A stretch of DNA of 64,000 nt from Annona cherimola. Lineage: Eukaryota; Streptophyta; Magnoliopsida; Magnoliales; Annonaceae. Each line of letters opens with the position of its first letter. Positions within the stretch are counted from its first letter, which is position 1. The translations under genes and the position numbers were made by a program. This document shows positions 11,330 through 21,248 of this stretch, one piece after another. The notes below the pieces were generated by a model. That model was given only the letters and a program-made list of their open reading frames with translations. It did no database searches and was not told the DNA's origin. The DNA lies in NCBI GenBank assembly GCA_030490835.1, contig CM059971.1, positions 43,572,012-43,636,011 on the forward strand, given 5' to 3'.

Positions 11330-12957
11330 TGTTGGAAATATGTGGAAAACAAGCTAAATCTATGTTTTGATGATTAACAAATCAATTTGAGTAAGTCTTG
11401 GCTACTAACATGTTTGTGGAAGTGATTAAAGGCTATACATTTGAAGAAAACAAAGCATGGCAGGTTAAGTCGATCCCCAAGTCGACTCCAGCATCGACTT
11501 CGAGGCATCAATTCCTTCCAGAGTTGAAAATGGAGAGCTGAACTACCGAAGTCGCAAACGAAGTCGACTTCGCATGTGACTTGGGTCGAAGTCGCAGACC
11601 AAGTCGACTCCAGTATCAACTTCAACATGACAAAACCTTCCAGAGTTGAAGTCCAGACCCCGAAATGCCAAAGTCGCACCCCAAGTCGACTCCACTTGCG
11701 ACTTGAGGTGAAGTCGCAGACGAAGTCGACTTCGGCATCGACTTCGATCGGGCAGAGGGGATTTTTCAGAAGATAAGTTGGATTAACCAATTTTCAAGAC
11801 AAACCTGTATAAAGATGAAGATCAAGGCAACCTAGATGCTCAAAATGAAACATATGAAGATTAATCCAAGTCCAAGCAGGATGCATAAACTCAACCAAGA
11901 AGAATTGTTCAAGATTACATGATTCAAGTCTCATGGATTCAAAGCTTGCAAAACATGGGAGCAAATGAAAGCAAGCTAAAGAGAAGACACAATGATTCAA
12001 GAAGATATGAAAAATGCAAAAGAACTAAAGTAATGGAGAAGCCTAAGTAAAACAAAGCATCCCGGAGTTTTACAAGTTCATCAAGCCACCTGACGAAGTG
12101 AAGTCGCACACCGAAGTCGACTCCACCTGCGACTTGGGTCAAGTCGAAGACCAAGTCGACCCAACCTGGAACTTGAAGACACTATGGAAAGGCGAAGTCG
12201 CACCCGAAGTCGACTCCGCTTGCGACTTGGGTCGCAACGGTCGGAAAATATTCGAACGTTGGCGCATTAAATGCGCGCCACCTACGTTCAAACGTTCGGA
12301 TTCCCTCCACAATTATAAAAGGCATTCATTGTGGACGAGGGAAGAAGCTGAAAATCATTAAGAGTGCATAACTCCCATCTTCAAGAGCATTAAAGAGATC
12401 AAGCCAATCCAAAGAAGAACAACTTTGCTTCAAACTGCTAGAGCTCAACTTCTGAATCTTCAAACCCAATTCTATGAGTTCTTCGCTGCGCCAAACTGCT
12501 TCTACACAACTGTAACGTGTAGATTCCTTTGTTATTTCATTTGATTGTATTAAACTTGTTTTAGTTTGAGGAACTAAGATCAAGTGTAAGCAAAGTAGTG
12601 TGTGATTGGAGTGGAACTCATCACCTACTTGTGCTGAGATTTGTTGAAGCCCCCTAGAGCTGAAATCTAGAAGAGAGCAGTGGCTCTAATTGTATTTGAG
12701 GAATACAATAGTGAAACCCAAGTCACAAGAAGTGTGAGCTTGGAAGAGTGGAGTAGGGAGGTTGCCCGAACCACTATAAAAATCTTGTGTGCTTGATTTA
12801 TACTTCTGCTCTCTACATTATATTGCTTTCCATTTCATTTCATCAATCAAGGGGATTAAAACTTTCAAGGGGTTAAGTTTTTAATTTACCAAAGAATTTT
12901 ATAAGAACCCAATTCACCCCTCCCCTCTTGGGTTTTTCCATTAACTCGGGACCAACA
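11330..12957 (+). mobile_element. Copia-C 5' LTR
   Basis: Starts TGTTGGAAATATGTGG and ends CCAACA. Palindrome arrays lie at 11465-11755 and 12100-12235. The TATA box TTATAAAA is at 12313-12320. Upstream of it, GCGCATT-A-AATGCGC at 12262-12276 is an exact palindrome apart from its centre base. Only one copy of the CCCCCTAGAGCT repeat (about 12649) is present. Confidence 0.94.
12262..12320 (+). promoter_or_regulatory. LTR core promoter, Copia-C
   Basis: GCGCATTAAATGCGC palindrome, flanking AACGTT repeats (about 12255 and 12293), then TTATAAAA. The same order is present in every Copia LTR of the window. Confidence 0.6.
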
Positions 12958-12959
12958 AG

Positions 12960-12971
12960 TAGTATCAGAGC
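12960..12971 (+). promoter_or_regulatory. Mutated primer binding site, Copia-C
   Basis: TAGTATCAGAGC differs from the iMet-tRNA primer site TGGTATCAGAGC of the other copies by one G-to-A change. Confidence 0.75.
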
Positions 12972-13005
12972 AGGTCTTTGAGTTAAACTAAAGAGATCTA
13001 ATCAT

Positions 13006-14877
13006 ATGGCATCCCAATCGACCTCCGTTCCAGCATTTGCCGAGGGCCAATCATTTACTAGGCCACCATTGTTTGATGGGAACAATTTTGGCTATTGGAA
13101 GCTTCGTATGAAGCAATTCATTATGGCTACTGATATGGACTCTTGGATTGCAATCCAAGACGGTGTAATCTTGCCAACTGATGAAAGAGCTTTTAAATGG
13201 ACCGAAGAGGAAGTAAGAATTGTAAAGAGCAATGCTAAAGCTATGAACTCACTATTTTGTGCTCTTACGGCTTCCGAATATGATAGAGTATCTTCCTGTC
13301 TAACCGCTAAAGAAATATGGGATACTCTAACATCTATTTATGAAGGAACCTCTCAAGTCCAAGGGACTAGGAGAAATATTTTGATAGGAGAATTGGAAAG
13401 CTTTAAAATGTTAGAAACAGAAAATATTTCTGAGATGTTTGCTAGATTTTTAAAAATTACTAACGCTTTGAAAGGTCTTGGAAAGGCTATCTCTGAATCT
13501 GAACAGGTTATGAAGATATTAAGAGCTCTACCGGAATCTTGGACTCCAAAGATTACGGCAATTGAAGAAGCCAAAGATCTAAATACACTAAAGCTAGAAG
13601 ATCTTATTAGCTCATTAATGTCACATGAGCTAATCAAGAGAAGAAATGAAGATCAACACAAAGGCAAAAAAATCATTGCGTTAAAAGCGGCACATAACAC
13701 GGATGAGTCAACCTCCTCATCTCACAACAACGATGAAGACATTGCTTTGTTGACCCGAAAATTCCAAAAGTTCGTAAGGAGAGAGAGGAACTCCAAGGAT
13801 CTCCAAGAAAGACCACGAAGAGAGAAGAAGAAGGAGCCAACAAAGTGCTATAGATGCGGCGGGATGGGACATATGCAAGCTCAATGTCCTACGCCGGAAG
13901 AGAAATCAAAAGATCAACAAGAAAGGAGGGAAAGACATGAAAACAGAAAATACCAAAGGCCAAAGGGAAGGGGCATGTACGTCAATGAAGAAACTTCATC
14001 AACAAGCAGCTCCTCAACCGACAACTTTGAGGCGGCGAATTGTGCTATAATATGCTGCATGGCGCAAATCGAACAAGAAGAAAATCTGTTGTGTTTGAAC
14101 ACAACGGAAGTTTTGGAAGAACAAACCATCTCAACAAAGTGCACAAGCAATGAAGAGGTAACTTCCAAACCTTGTCATTCTCAATCTAGTTATTCTTCTT
14201 TTCATGAATGCCTCAAATGTACTGAATTAGAAGAACTACAACTTGCATATGATTCATTATATGAGGAAATCAAAAAGCTAGGAAACAAGTTGTCATTAAA
14301 AAGACAACAATGTAACTCTGTTATTATTGTAAATGGAAAACTAGCTGAAAGATCAACAAAAATGAAAGAGGAAAATGAATCATTGTTGAAAGAAGTAGAG
14401 AAACTGAAAAAGGAGAACGAATCCTTAAATGAATCATTAGCTAAGTTCTCTAATCCAGGAGAAAATGTAAAAATATTTCTGAACATGACCTCCCAAACAA
14501 ATAAAAGAGGTCTTGGATACTATACATTTGAGCAAAAAGAAAGTGGCAAATCAAATGTGCCAATACTTGGGAAATATCAAACCAAAACTGCACCAATATA
14601 CAAGCCAAAAAGAAAAAATGTTATGTGGACTAGAAGGCCAACGTTTGAGCCATTATATACTTGGAGGTTTACTCCTAAATTACCAATGACTTGCAATTTC
14701 TGCAACAAAATGGGTCATAAAGCCTATAAGTGTAACTTTAAGAAATTATATGACCATGGTGCAAGATTAGTTTGGGTTCCAAGAAACATAAAATTTGGGC
14801 TTTCTAAGTTAGAGCAACAAAGATTGAATCATATTACTAACCCAAATGGACCCATAAAATGGGTACCAAAGAGATAA
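13006..14877 (+). CDS. gag: Copia-C Gag polyprotein, intact
   Basis: Open frame of 623 residues starting [11 protein letters not shown]. It has the UBN2-like N-terminal domain (about residues 20-220), a first zinc knuckle CYRCGGMGHMQAQC near residue 285, a Ser-rich linker, a Lys/Glu coiled coil (about 415-490) and a second knuckle [14 protein letters not shown] near the end, closing with IKWVPKR. It is intact although the downstream pol is broken, so if expressed it could still yield particle protein. Start choice: the first ATG after the primer site, shared by all copies. Confidence 0.9.
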   Translation: MASQSTSVPAFAEGQSFTRPPLFDGNNFGYWKLRMKQFIMATDMDSWIAIQDGVILPTDERAFKWTEEEVRIVKSNAKAMNSLFCALTASEYDRVSSCLTAKEIWDTLTSIYEGTSQVQGTRRNILIGELESFKMLETENISEMFARFLKITNALKGLGKAISESEQVMKILRALPESWTPKITAIEEAKDLNTLKLEDLISSLMSHELIKRRNEDQHKGKKIIALKAAHNTDESTSSSHNNDEDIALLTRKFQKFVRRERNSKDLQERPRREKKKEPTKCYRCGGMGHMQAQCPTPEEKSKDQQERRERHENRKYQRPKGRGMYVNEETSSTSSSSTDNFEAANCAIICCMAQIEQEENLLCLNTTEVLEEQTISTKCTSNEEVTSKPCHSQSSYSSFHECLKCTELEELQLAYDSLYEEIKKLGNKLSLKRQQCNSVIIVNGKLAERSTKMKEENESLLKEVEKLKKENESLNESLAKFSNPGENVKIFLNMTSQTNKRGLGYYTFEQKESGKSNVPILGKYQTKTAPIYKPKRKNVMWTRRPTFEPLYTWRFTPKLPMTCNFCNKMGHKAYKCNFKKLYDHGARLVWVPRNIKFGLSKLEQQRLNHITNPNGPIKWVPKR

Positions 14878-14884
14878 GATTTAT

Positions 14885-17685
14885 TTGTTTATTTTTCAGA
14901 TATGTTTCAAGTCAAAGGCAAGCAACGTTTGGTTCATGGATAGCGATTGCTCAAGGCATATAACCGGAGAAAGAAGTTTATTCCATAAACTTAAGCCTTG
15001 CAACGATGGAACTGTTGCCTTTGGTAATAATGAGAAAGGTAAAATTAAAGGTAAAGAAAACATATATAGTATTTCAAATGCATGCATGGAAGATGTTTTG
15101 TTTGTTGAAGGACTCAAACACAATCTAATGAGCATTAGTCAATTATGTGACAAAGGATACAAGGTTGTGTTTAAATCATCTATATGTAATGTATTTGATG
15201 GAGAACATATCATGTTTAGTGGAAAAAGATATGAAAATGTATATTTGGTTTCACTTGATGAACTAGATGGTCAATGTCTAATGGTCATTGACAATGATCC
15301 ATGGGTTTGGCATAAAAGGCTTGGGCATATAAATATGGGAAATATAAAGACCCTATGGAAGAAAAGTTTGGTAGAAGGCTTGCCAAAGTTGAAATATGAC
15401 AAAGACAAAATTTGCAAGGCATGTCAATTATCAAAACAACCTAAAATGCCTTTCTCTACCAAAAAGGAAATTTCCACCACTAGGCCACTCGAATTGCTAC
15501 ACATGGATCTATATGGGCCATCCGATATTTCAACCATTGGTGGAAAGAAATATGTGTTTGTAATTGTTGATGATTTTTCAAGATTCACATGGATAATTCT
15601 CTTAGCTAGCAAAGATGAAGCCTTCTCTATGTTTGCAACTTTTGTAAATTTGGTGCAAAATGAAAAACAAAGTACTATTATGACTATAAGAAGTGATCAT
15701 GGTGGTGAATTTGAAAACAAACGAGTCATAGAATTATGTAATAAAAAAGGGATTCATCATACATTTTCTGTACTAAGAACTCCACAACAAAATGGAGTAG
15801 TTGAAAGGAAAAACAGAACTATACAAGAGATGGCTAGAACAATGCTAAATGAGAGCAAACTATCCAAGAAATTTTGGGGTGAAGCTGTAAGTACAGCTTG
15901 TCATGTTTTAAATCGAGTTACCATTAGAGCAGTCTTGAAAAAGACCCCATATGAGCTATGGAAAGGAAGAAAACCAAATATCTCTTATTTTCATGCTTTT
16001 GGATGCACATGCTATGTTTTGAACTATGGAAAAACTAACTCAGGAAAATTAGATGCTAAAAGTGATGAGGCAATATTCCTTGGTTACTCATCAAATAGCA
16101 AAGCATATAGAGTATTTAATAAACGAAATCAAGTTGTAGAAGAGTCCATACATGTTATTTTTTATGAAACTAACCCATGCTTCAAAAGAAAAGATGATTT
16201 AAGTGATGCAGATGATATAGCAAGTAGTTTTGAAAAACTGCATGTGGAAAAGAAAGAAGATTCCATGGAGAAAGGATAAGTGAAGGTAATAATTCCTACA
16301 AACCTCCAACTGATTTGAAATTCAAACATGCCCATCCAATTGAACAAATTATAGGAAATGTATATGAAGGTGTAAAAACTAGAAGGTCAAAACAAAATGT
16401 TTGTGGACAATATGCTTTTGTATCTAAAATTGAACCTTCTAATATTAATCAAGCTCTTGACGATGAAAACTGGATTATAGCAATGCAAGAAGAGCTAAAT
16501 CAATTTGAAAGAAATCAAGTTTCGCACCTTGTTCCTAGACCAAACGATTGTACTGTTATTGGCACCAAGTGGGTCTTTAGGAACAAATTAGATGAAAGTG
16601 GACTTGTAGTGAGAAACAAAGCTAGACTTGTGGCAAAGGGATACTCACAAGAAGAAGGAATAGATTTTGAAGAATCCTATGCCCTGGTTGCTAGATTGGA
16701 AGCAATTCGTATCTTACTAGCTTTTGCATCTCACATGAACTTTAAATTGTTTCAAATGGATGTTAAGAGTGCATTTTTGAATGGATATATAAATGAAGAG
16801 GTGTATGTAGAACAACCACCTGGATTTGAGGAAAAAGATCAATCTAAATTTGTGTACAAGTTAACCAAAGCATTATATGGATTAAAACAAGCTTCAAGGG
16901 CTTGGTATGATAGATTAAGCAAATTTCTGATTGATCATGATTTTCAAAAAGGAAAGGTAGACACCACTTTGTTTATCAAGTATAAAGAAAAGGATATATT
17001 GATCATTCAAATTTATGTTGATGATATTATTTTCGGTGCTACTAATGAGACTCTTTGTCAAGAATTTTCTGAGCTTATGCAGAAAGAATTTGAGATGAGC
17101 ATGATGGGAGAGCTGAATTTCTTCCTTGGACTGCAAATCAAGCAACTAAATGAAGGAATCTTCATTAACCAGTCCAAGTATATCAAAGAAATGCTGAAGA
17201 AGTTTGGCATGGAGAATAGCAAAGGAGCAAACACGCCTATGAGCTCAACAATCAAAATCGACAAAGATGAGAAAGGAAAAATAGTTGATCTGAAATTGTA
17301 TAGAAGCATGATAGGTTCTTTATTGTATTTAACTGCTTCTAGGCCTGACATATTGTTTAGTGTGTGTATGTGCTCTAGATTTCAGTCATATCTAAAAGAA
17401 TCACACTTGGTAGCTGTGAAAAGAATTTTCAGATATTTAGTGGACACTACCAACATAGGACTTTGGATCCAAAGGGCTCTAATTTTGATCTAATCGGCTA
17501 CTCGGATGCGAATTTTGCCGGTTACAAAGTAGATAGAAAAAGCACTAGTGGAACATGTCAATTTCTTGGGAGCATGTTGGTTTCATGGTTTTCAAGAAAA
17601 TAAACTAGTGTTGCTCTATCTACGGCAGAAGCCGAATACATTGCCGCCGGGAGCTGTTGTGCCCAATTACTTTGGATGAAACAGC
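14885..17685 (+). pseudogene. pol: Copia-C pol, 5' part: PR-INT-RT-RNase H, frameshifted
   Basis: Frame +1 relative to gag. The protease motif reads WFMDSDCSRHITGE, so DSG has become DSD. Integrase [21 protein letters not shown] and QQNGVVERK are present. A one-base loss near 16270 breaks the frame after the integrase. The RT domain (16315 onward) keeps [10 protein letters not shown] and [12 protein letters not shown] second one-base loss near 17465 and a TAA at 17598 disrupt RNase H. The gene is cut at 17685 by Copia-D and resumes at 28438. Confidence 0.92.
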
Positions 17686-19390
17686 TGTTGGAAACAATGT
17701 TTAAAACAATGAAATTGACCAAATCTTGAGTTTTGATGATTAACAAGAACTAATTTTGAGTATATAAAAGGTACTAATATGTTTGCTAAATGTTTAAGGA
17801 AAGCAAAGAGGTCAAGTCGATCTCCAAGTCGACTTGGACTTCGACTTGGGTGAAGTCGATCCCAAAGTCGACTCAAATATCGACTTGAGAATGAATCCCA
17901 AAAGGCAACAGGTGAAGTCGCAGGTCAAGTCGACTCCACTTGCGACTTGGGAAGTCAAGTCGCAGACGAAGTCGACTCCAGCATCGACTTGGAGTATCCA
18001 GAGTTGAAAAGTGGAAACGAACATAACGAAGTCGCAAACGAAGTCGACTCCAGGTGCGACTTGGGTGAAGTCGCAGGCCAGGTCGACTCCATCCACAACT
18101 TGAGAAGTTCAAACTTTCAAAGATGCAGTTTTCAAGATATTCAAGAGGATTTATCACTCAAGTCCAAGGAATCAAGATGAAAAACAAATGAGTCAAATTC
18201 AAAGTCAAGAATCATGTTCTACATTCAAATCAAGTCTATCAAGCTCAAAGAAAATCTTCAAGCTAGCTTCCAAATGGAGTAATACCCAAGTCATGAAGAC
18301 CAAGTGAGTCCAAAGCAAAGCAAGGAACATACATATATTGTGCAAGGACTCAAAGCTTTCAAATGGTTTGCAAGATTCAAGACATTTCAAGAAGATCAAG
18401 GCATTTTTGCAATAGACCAAGCCAAGTCGCAACCCAAGTCGACTTCAGGATCGACTTGAGTTAAAGTCTGAAAGCCAAGTCTCAGACTTGAGTTTCTGAA
18501 GAACCCAAGTCGCAGGCCAAGTCGACTCCATGTGCGACTTGGAAGCCAAGTCGCAGGCCAAGTCGACTTCATCTTCGACTTGGAGTATAACGGTCAAATT
18601 TTCGAACGTTGGAGTTCATTTATTACGCACCAACCACCTCCACAACGTTCATATTTTCTTCCCTCTATAAAAGGACCCTCAAATGAACGTGAAAAAACAA
18701 CAAGAGAACACAAGACACTACGTTAAAGTTCAAAGAGAGAAAAGAAGTGCAAGAAAGGTTTCCTATTTGCTTTTCTCCATTGTTGAGTGGTCCGTATAAA
18801 TTCTAAGGAAGAAGAAAGCTTCAAGTTGCTAGCGCCTTCAACAATATTCATCCAAAGCTGCTTCTACAACTTCTTCCTCGAGCTAAATCTGCCTACACAA
18901 ATCTGTAAAGTGTAGTTTCATTTATTTCATTGTCTTGTTGTATAAATCTTGATTTAGCTTGGGTAGCTAAGATCAAGTATATGCAAAGTAGGGTGTGATT
19001 GGAGTGAGACTCATCACCTACTTTTGCATGTGAGTTGTTTATGCCCCCTAGAGCTAGAATCTAGAAGAGAGCAAGTGGCTCTAGTTGTATATGCCCCCTA
19101 GAGCTGGAATCTAGAAGAGAGCGGTGACTCTAAGTGTATTCGTGGAATACATAGTGGAACCCAAGTCACAACAGAGTGTGAGCTTGGAAGAGTGGAGTAG
19201 GGAAGGTTTGCCCGAACCACTATAAATCTTGTGTTATATTTCTTTTTACTGCTTTATCTTTATTTCTCTCTAGCTCTTTTCAAAAGGGGATTAATTACTC
19301 AAGGGGTTAAGTCTTTATTTACCAAAGATTTTTTAAAGAACCCAATTCACCCCTCCCCTCTTGGGTTTTGCCACTAACTCGGGACCAACA
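17686..19390 (+). mobile_element. Copia-D 5' LTR
   Basis: 1705 bp, TGTTGGAAACAATG to CCAACA. Palindrome arrays are at 17813-18095 and 18422-18585. CTATAAAA at 18665-18672 is the TATA box. Two 50-bp CCCCCTAGAGCT repeats follow at 19043-19142. Confidence 0.95.
18665..18672 (+). promoter_or_regulatory. TATA box, Copia-D 5' LTR
   Basis: CTATAAAA downstream of the AACGTT-flanked ATTTATTACGCACC module; it should direct the genomic transcript. The copy in the 3' LTR is at 27712-27719. Confidence 0.65.
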
Positions 19391-19392
19391 AG

Positions 19393-19404
19393 TGGTATCA
19401 GAGC
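19393..19404 (+). promoter_or_regulatory. Primer binding site, Copia-D
   Basis: TGGTATCAGAGC two bases after the LTR; complementary to initiator Met tRNA. Confidence 0.87.
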
Positions 19405-19438
19405 AGGTCTTCGAGTTTACCAAAGAGATCTTATCAAA

Positions 19439-21241
19439 ATGGCATCCCAATCTACTTCCGTTCCCGCTTTTGCTGAAGGCCAATCCTTTACAAGGCCACC
19501 GTTGTTTGACGGGAACAATTTTGGATATTGGAAGCTTCGTATGAAGCAACTCATCATGGCTACCGACATGGACTCTTGGATTGCTATCCAAGATGGAGTA
19601 ACCTTGCCTACCGATGAAAGAGCTTCCAAATGGACCGATGAGGAAGTAAGAATTGTTAAGAGCAACGCCAAAGCTATGAACTCTTTATTTTGTGCTCTTA
19701 ATACTTCTGAATATGATAGAGTATCCTCTTGCTTGACCGCCAAAGAAATATGGGATACGCTAACCTCTATCTATGAAGGAACTTCTCAAGTCCAAGGGAC
19801 GAGAAGAAATATTTTGATTGGAGAACTAGAGAATTTTAGAATGCTAGAAATAGAAAATATTTCTGAAATGTTCGCTAGATTCTCAAAAATCACTAATGCT
19901 TTAAAAGGTCTTGGAAAGGCTATTTCTGAATCTGAGCAGGTTATGAAGATCTTAAGAGCTCTACCGGAATCATGGACTCCAAAGATCACTGCAATAGAAG
20001 AAGCCAAAGACCTAAACACTTTAAAGCTTGAAGACTTAATTAGCTCACTCATGTCACATGAGCTAATTAAGAGAAGAAATGAAGATCAACATAGGGGCAA
20101 AAGAGCAATCGCCTTGAAAGCCGCACAAGACACTGACGATATCTCCTCTTCTCAAAACGACGACGAGATTGCCCTTCTCACAAAACGCTTCAGAAAATTT
20201 GTGAGGAAAGGGAAAAATTTCAGAAGCTTCAAGGAAAGAACTACCAAAGAGAAGAAGAAAGAACCAACCAAATGCTACCGATGCGGCGGTTCGGGACATA
20301 TGCAAGCTCAATGTCCAACTCCCGAAGAAAGCAAGGCAAACGAACAAAGAAAGGATAGAAGGAACAACAAAAGATTCCAAAAGTACAAAGGTAGAGGCAT
20401 GTATGTAAACGATGAGGAATCTACAACGAGTAATTCCTCAACCGACGAAAACGAGGCGGAAGAATGTGCAAGAATTTGCTGCATGGCACAAATCGAACAA
20501 GAAGAACGAATTACCTCAACAAAATGCACAAGCGATGAAGAGGTAAGTTCCAAACTCTCCCATTCTAAATCAAGTTTTTCTTCCTTTCAAGAATGCCTCA
20601 AATGTACTGAATTAGATGAGCTACAAACTGCATATGATTCATTATATGAAGAAATAAAGAAATTAGGAAGCAAGTTTACAATTAAGAAAAGACAATGTGA
20701 TGCAACAATAATTGTAAATGGTAAACTTGCAGAAAGATTAGACAAATTGAAAGATGAAAATGATCTGCTAAAAAAGGAGAACAAATCATTAAATGAATCA
20801 TTAGCTAAGTTCTCTAATCCAGGAGAAAGCGTCAAAATGTTTTTGAATATGACCTCCCAAACACATAAAAGAGGTCTTGGGTATCATACATTTGAGCAAG
20901 GAGAAAGTAGCAAATCAAATGTACAAATATTTGAGAAACATCAAACTAAAAATGCATCTATATACAAGCCACAAAAGAAAAATTTTAAGTGGACTAGAAG
21001 ACCAATAATGGAACCATTGCATACTTGGAGGCCTACTCCAAGATTACCTATGGCTTGTAATTTCTGCAATAAAATGGGTCACAAAACTTACAAATGTAAT
21101 TTTAATAAATTATATGACCATGGTGCAAAATTAGTTTGGGTTCCAAGAAACACAAGATTTGGGCTTTCAAAGTTAGAACAACAAAGATTGATCTATATTA
21201 CTAACCCAAATGGACCCATAAAATGGGTACCAAGAAGATAA
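19439..21241 (+). CDS. gag: Copia-D Gag polyprotein
   Basis: 600 residues from the ATG in AAAATGGCATCC, the same start as the other copies; an upstream in-frame extension exists but covers the primer site and is not used. Residues 20-220 resemble the Copia UBN2/DUF4219 gag domain. Zinc knuckle 1 is C279-C282-H287-C292 ([14 protein letters not shown]). Residues about 390-460 form a Glu/Lys coiled coil. Zinc knuckle 2 is C540-C543-H548-C553 ([14 protein letters not shown]). The protein ends [10 protein letters not shown]. It should form the cytoplasmic virus-like particle and bind genomic RNA. Pol overlaps its last 20 bases in the +1 frame. Confidence 0.93.
   Translation: MASQSTSVPAFAEGQSFTRPPLFDGNNFGYWKLRMKQLIMATDMDSWIAIQDGVTLPTDERASKWTDEEVRIVKSNAKAMNSLFCALNTSEYDRVSSCLTAKEIWDTLTSIYEGTSQVQGTRRNILIGELENFRMLEIENISEMFARFSKITNALKGLGKAISESEQVMKILRALPESWTPKITAIEEAKDLNTLKLEDLISSLMSHELIKRRNEDQHRGKRAIALKAAQDTDDISSSQNDDEIALLTKRFRKFVRKGKNFRSFKERTTKEKKKEPTKCYRCGGSGHMQAQCPTPEESKANEQRKDRRNNKRFQKYKGRGMYVNDEESTTSNSSTDENEAEECARICCMAQIEQEERITSTKCTSDEEVSSKLSHSKSSFSSFQECLKCTELDELQTAYDSLYEEIKKLGSKFTIKKRQCDATIIVNGKLAERLDKLKDENDLLKKENKSLNESLAKFSNPGESVKMFLNMTSQTHKRGLGYHTFEQGESSKSNVQIFEKHQTKNASIYKPQKKNFKWTRRPIMEPLHTWRPTPRLPMACNFCNKMGHKTYKCNFNKLYDHGAKLVWVPRNTRFGLSKLEQQRLIYITNPNGPIKWVPRR
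21214..21228 (+). promoter_or_regulatory. Short hairpin at the gag/pol overlap
   Basis: ACCCAT-AAA-ATGGGT forms a 6-bp stem within the last codons of gag. The identical 15 bases occur at 9625-9639, 14850-14864 and 51278-51292 at the same place in the other copies. A recoding role is inferred, not shown; the codons (GPIKWVP) may alone explain the conservation. Confidence 0.45.
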
Positions 21242-21248
21242 GATTTAT

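Noticed and set aside
17873..18157. Arg/Ser/Leu-rich minus-strand open frame (and equivalents at 26920-27204, 48239-48592, 54599-54952)
   Set aside because: It is the translation of the GTCGAC palindrome array; composition-driven, no domain, not conserved as protein.
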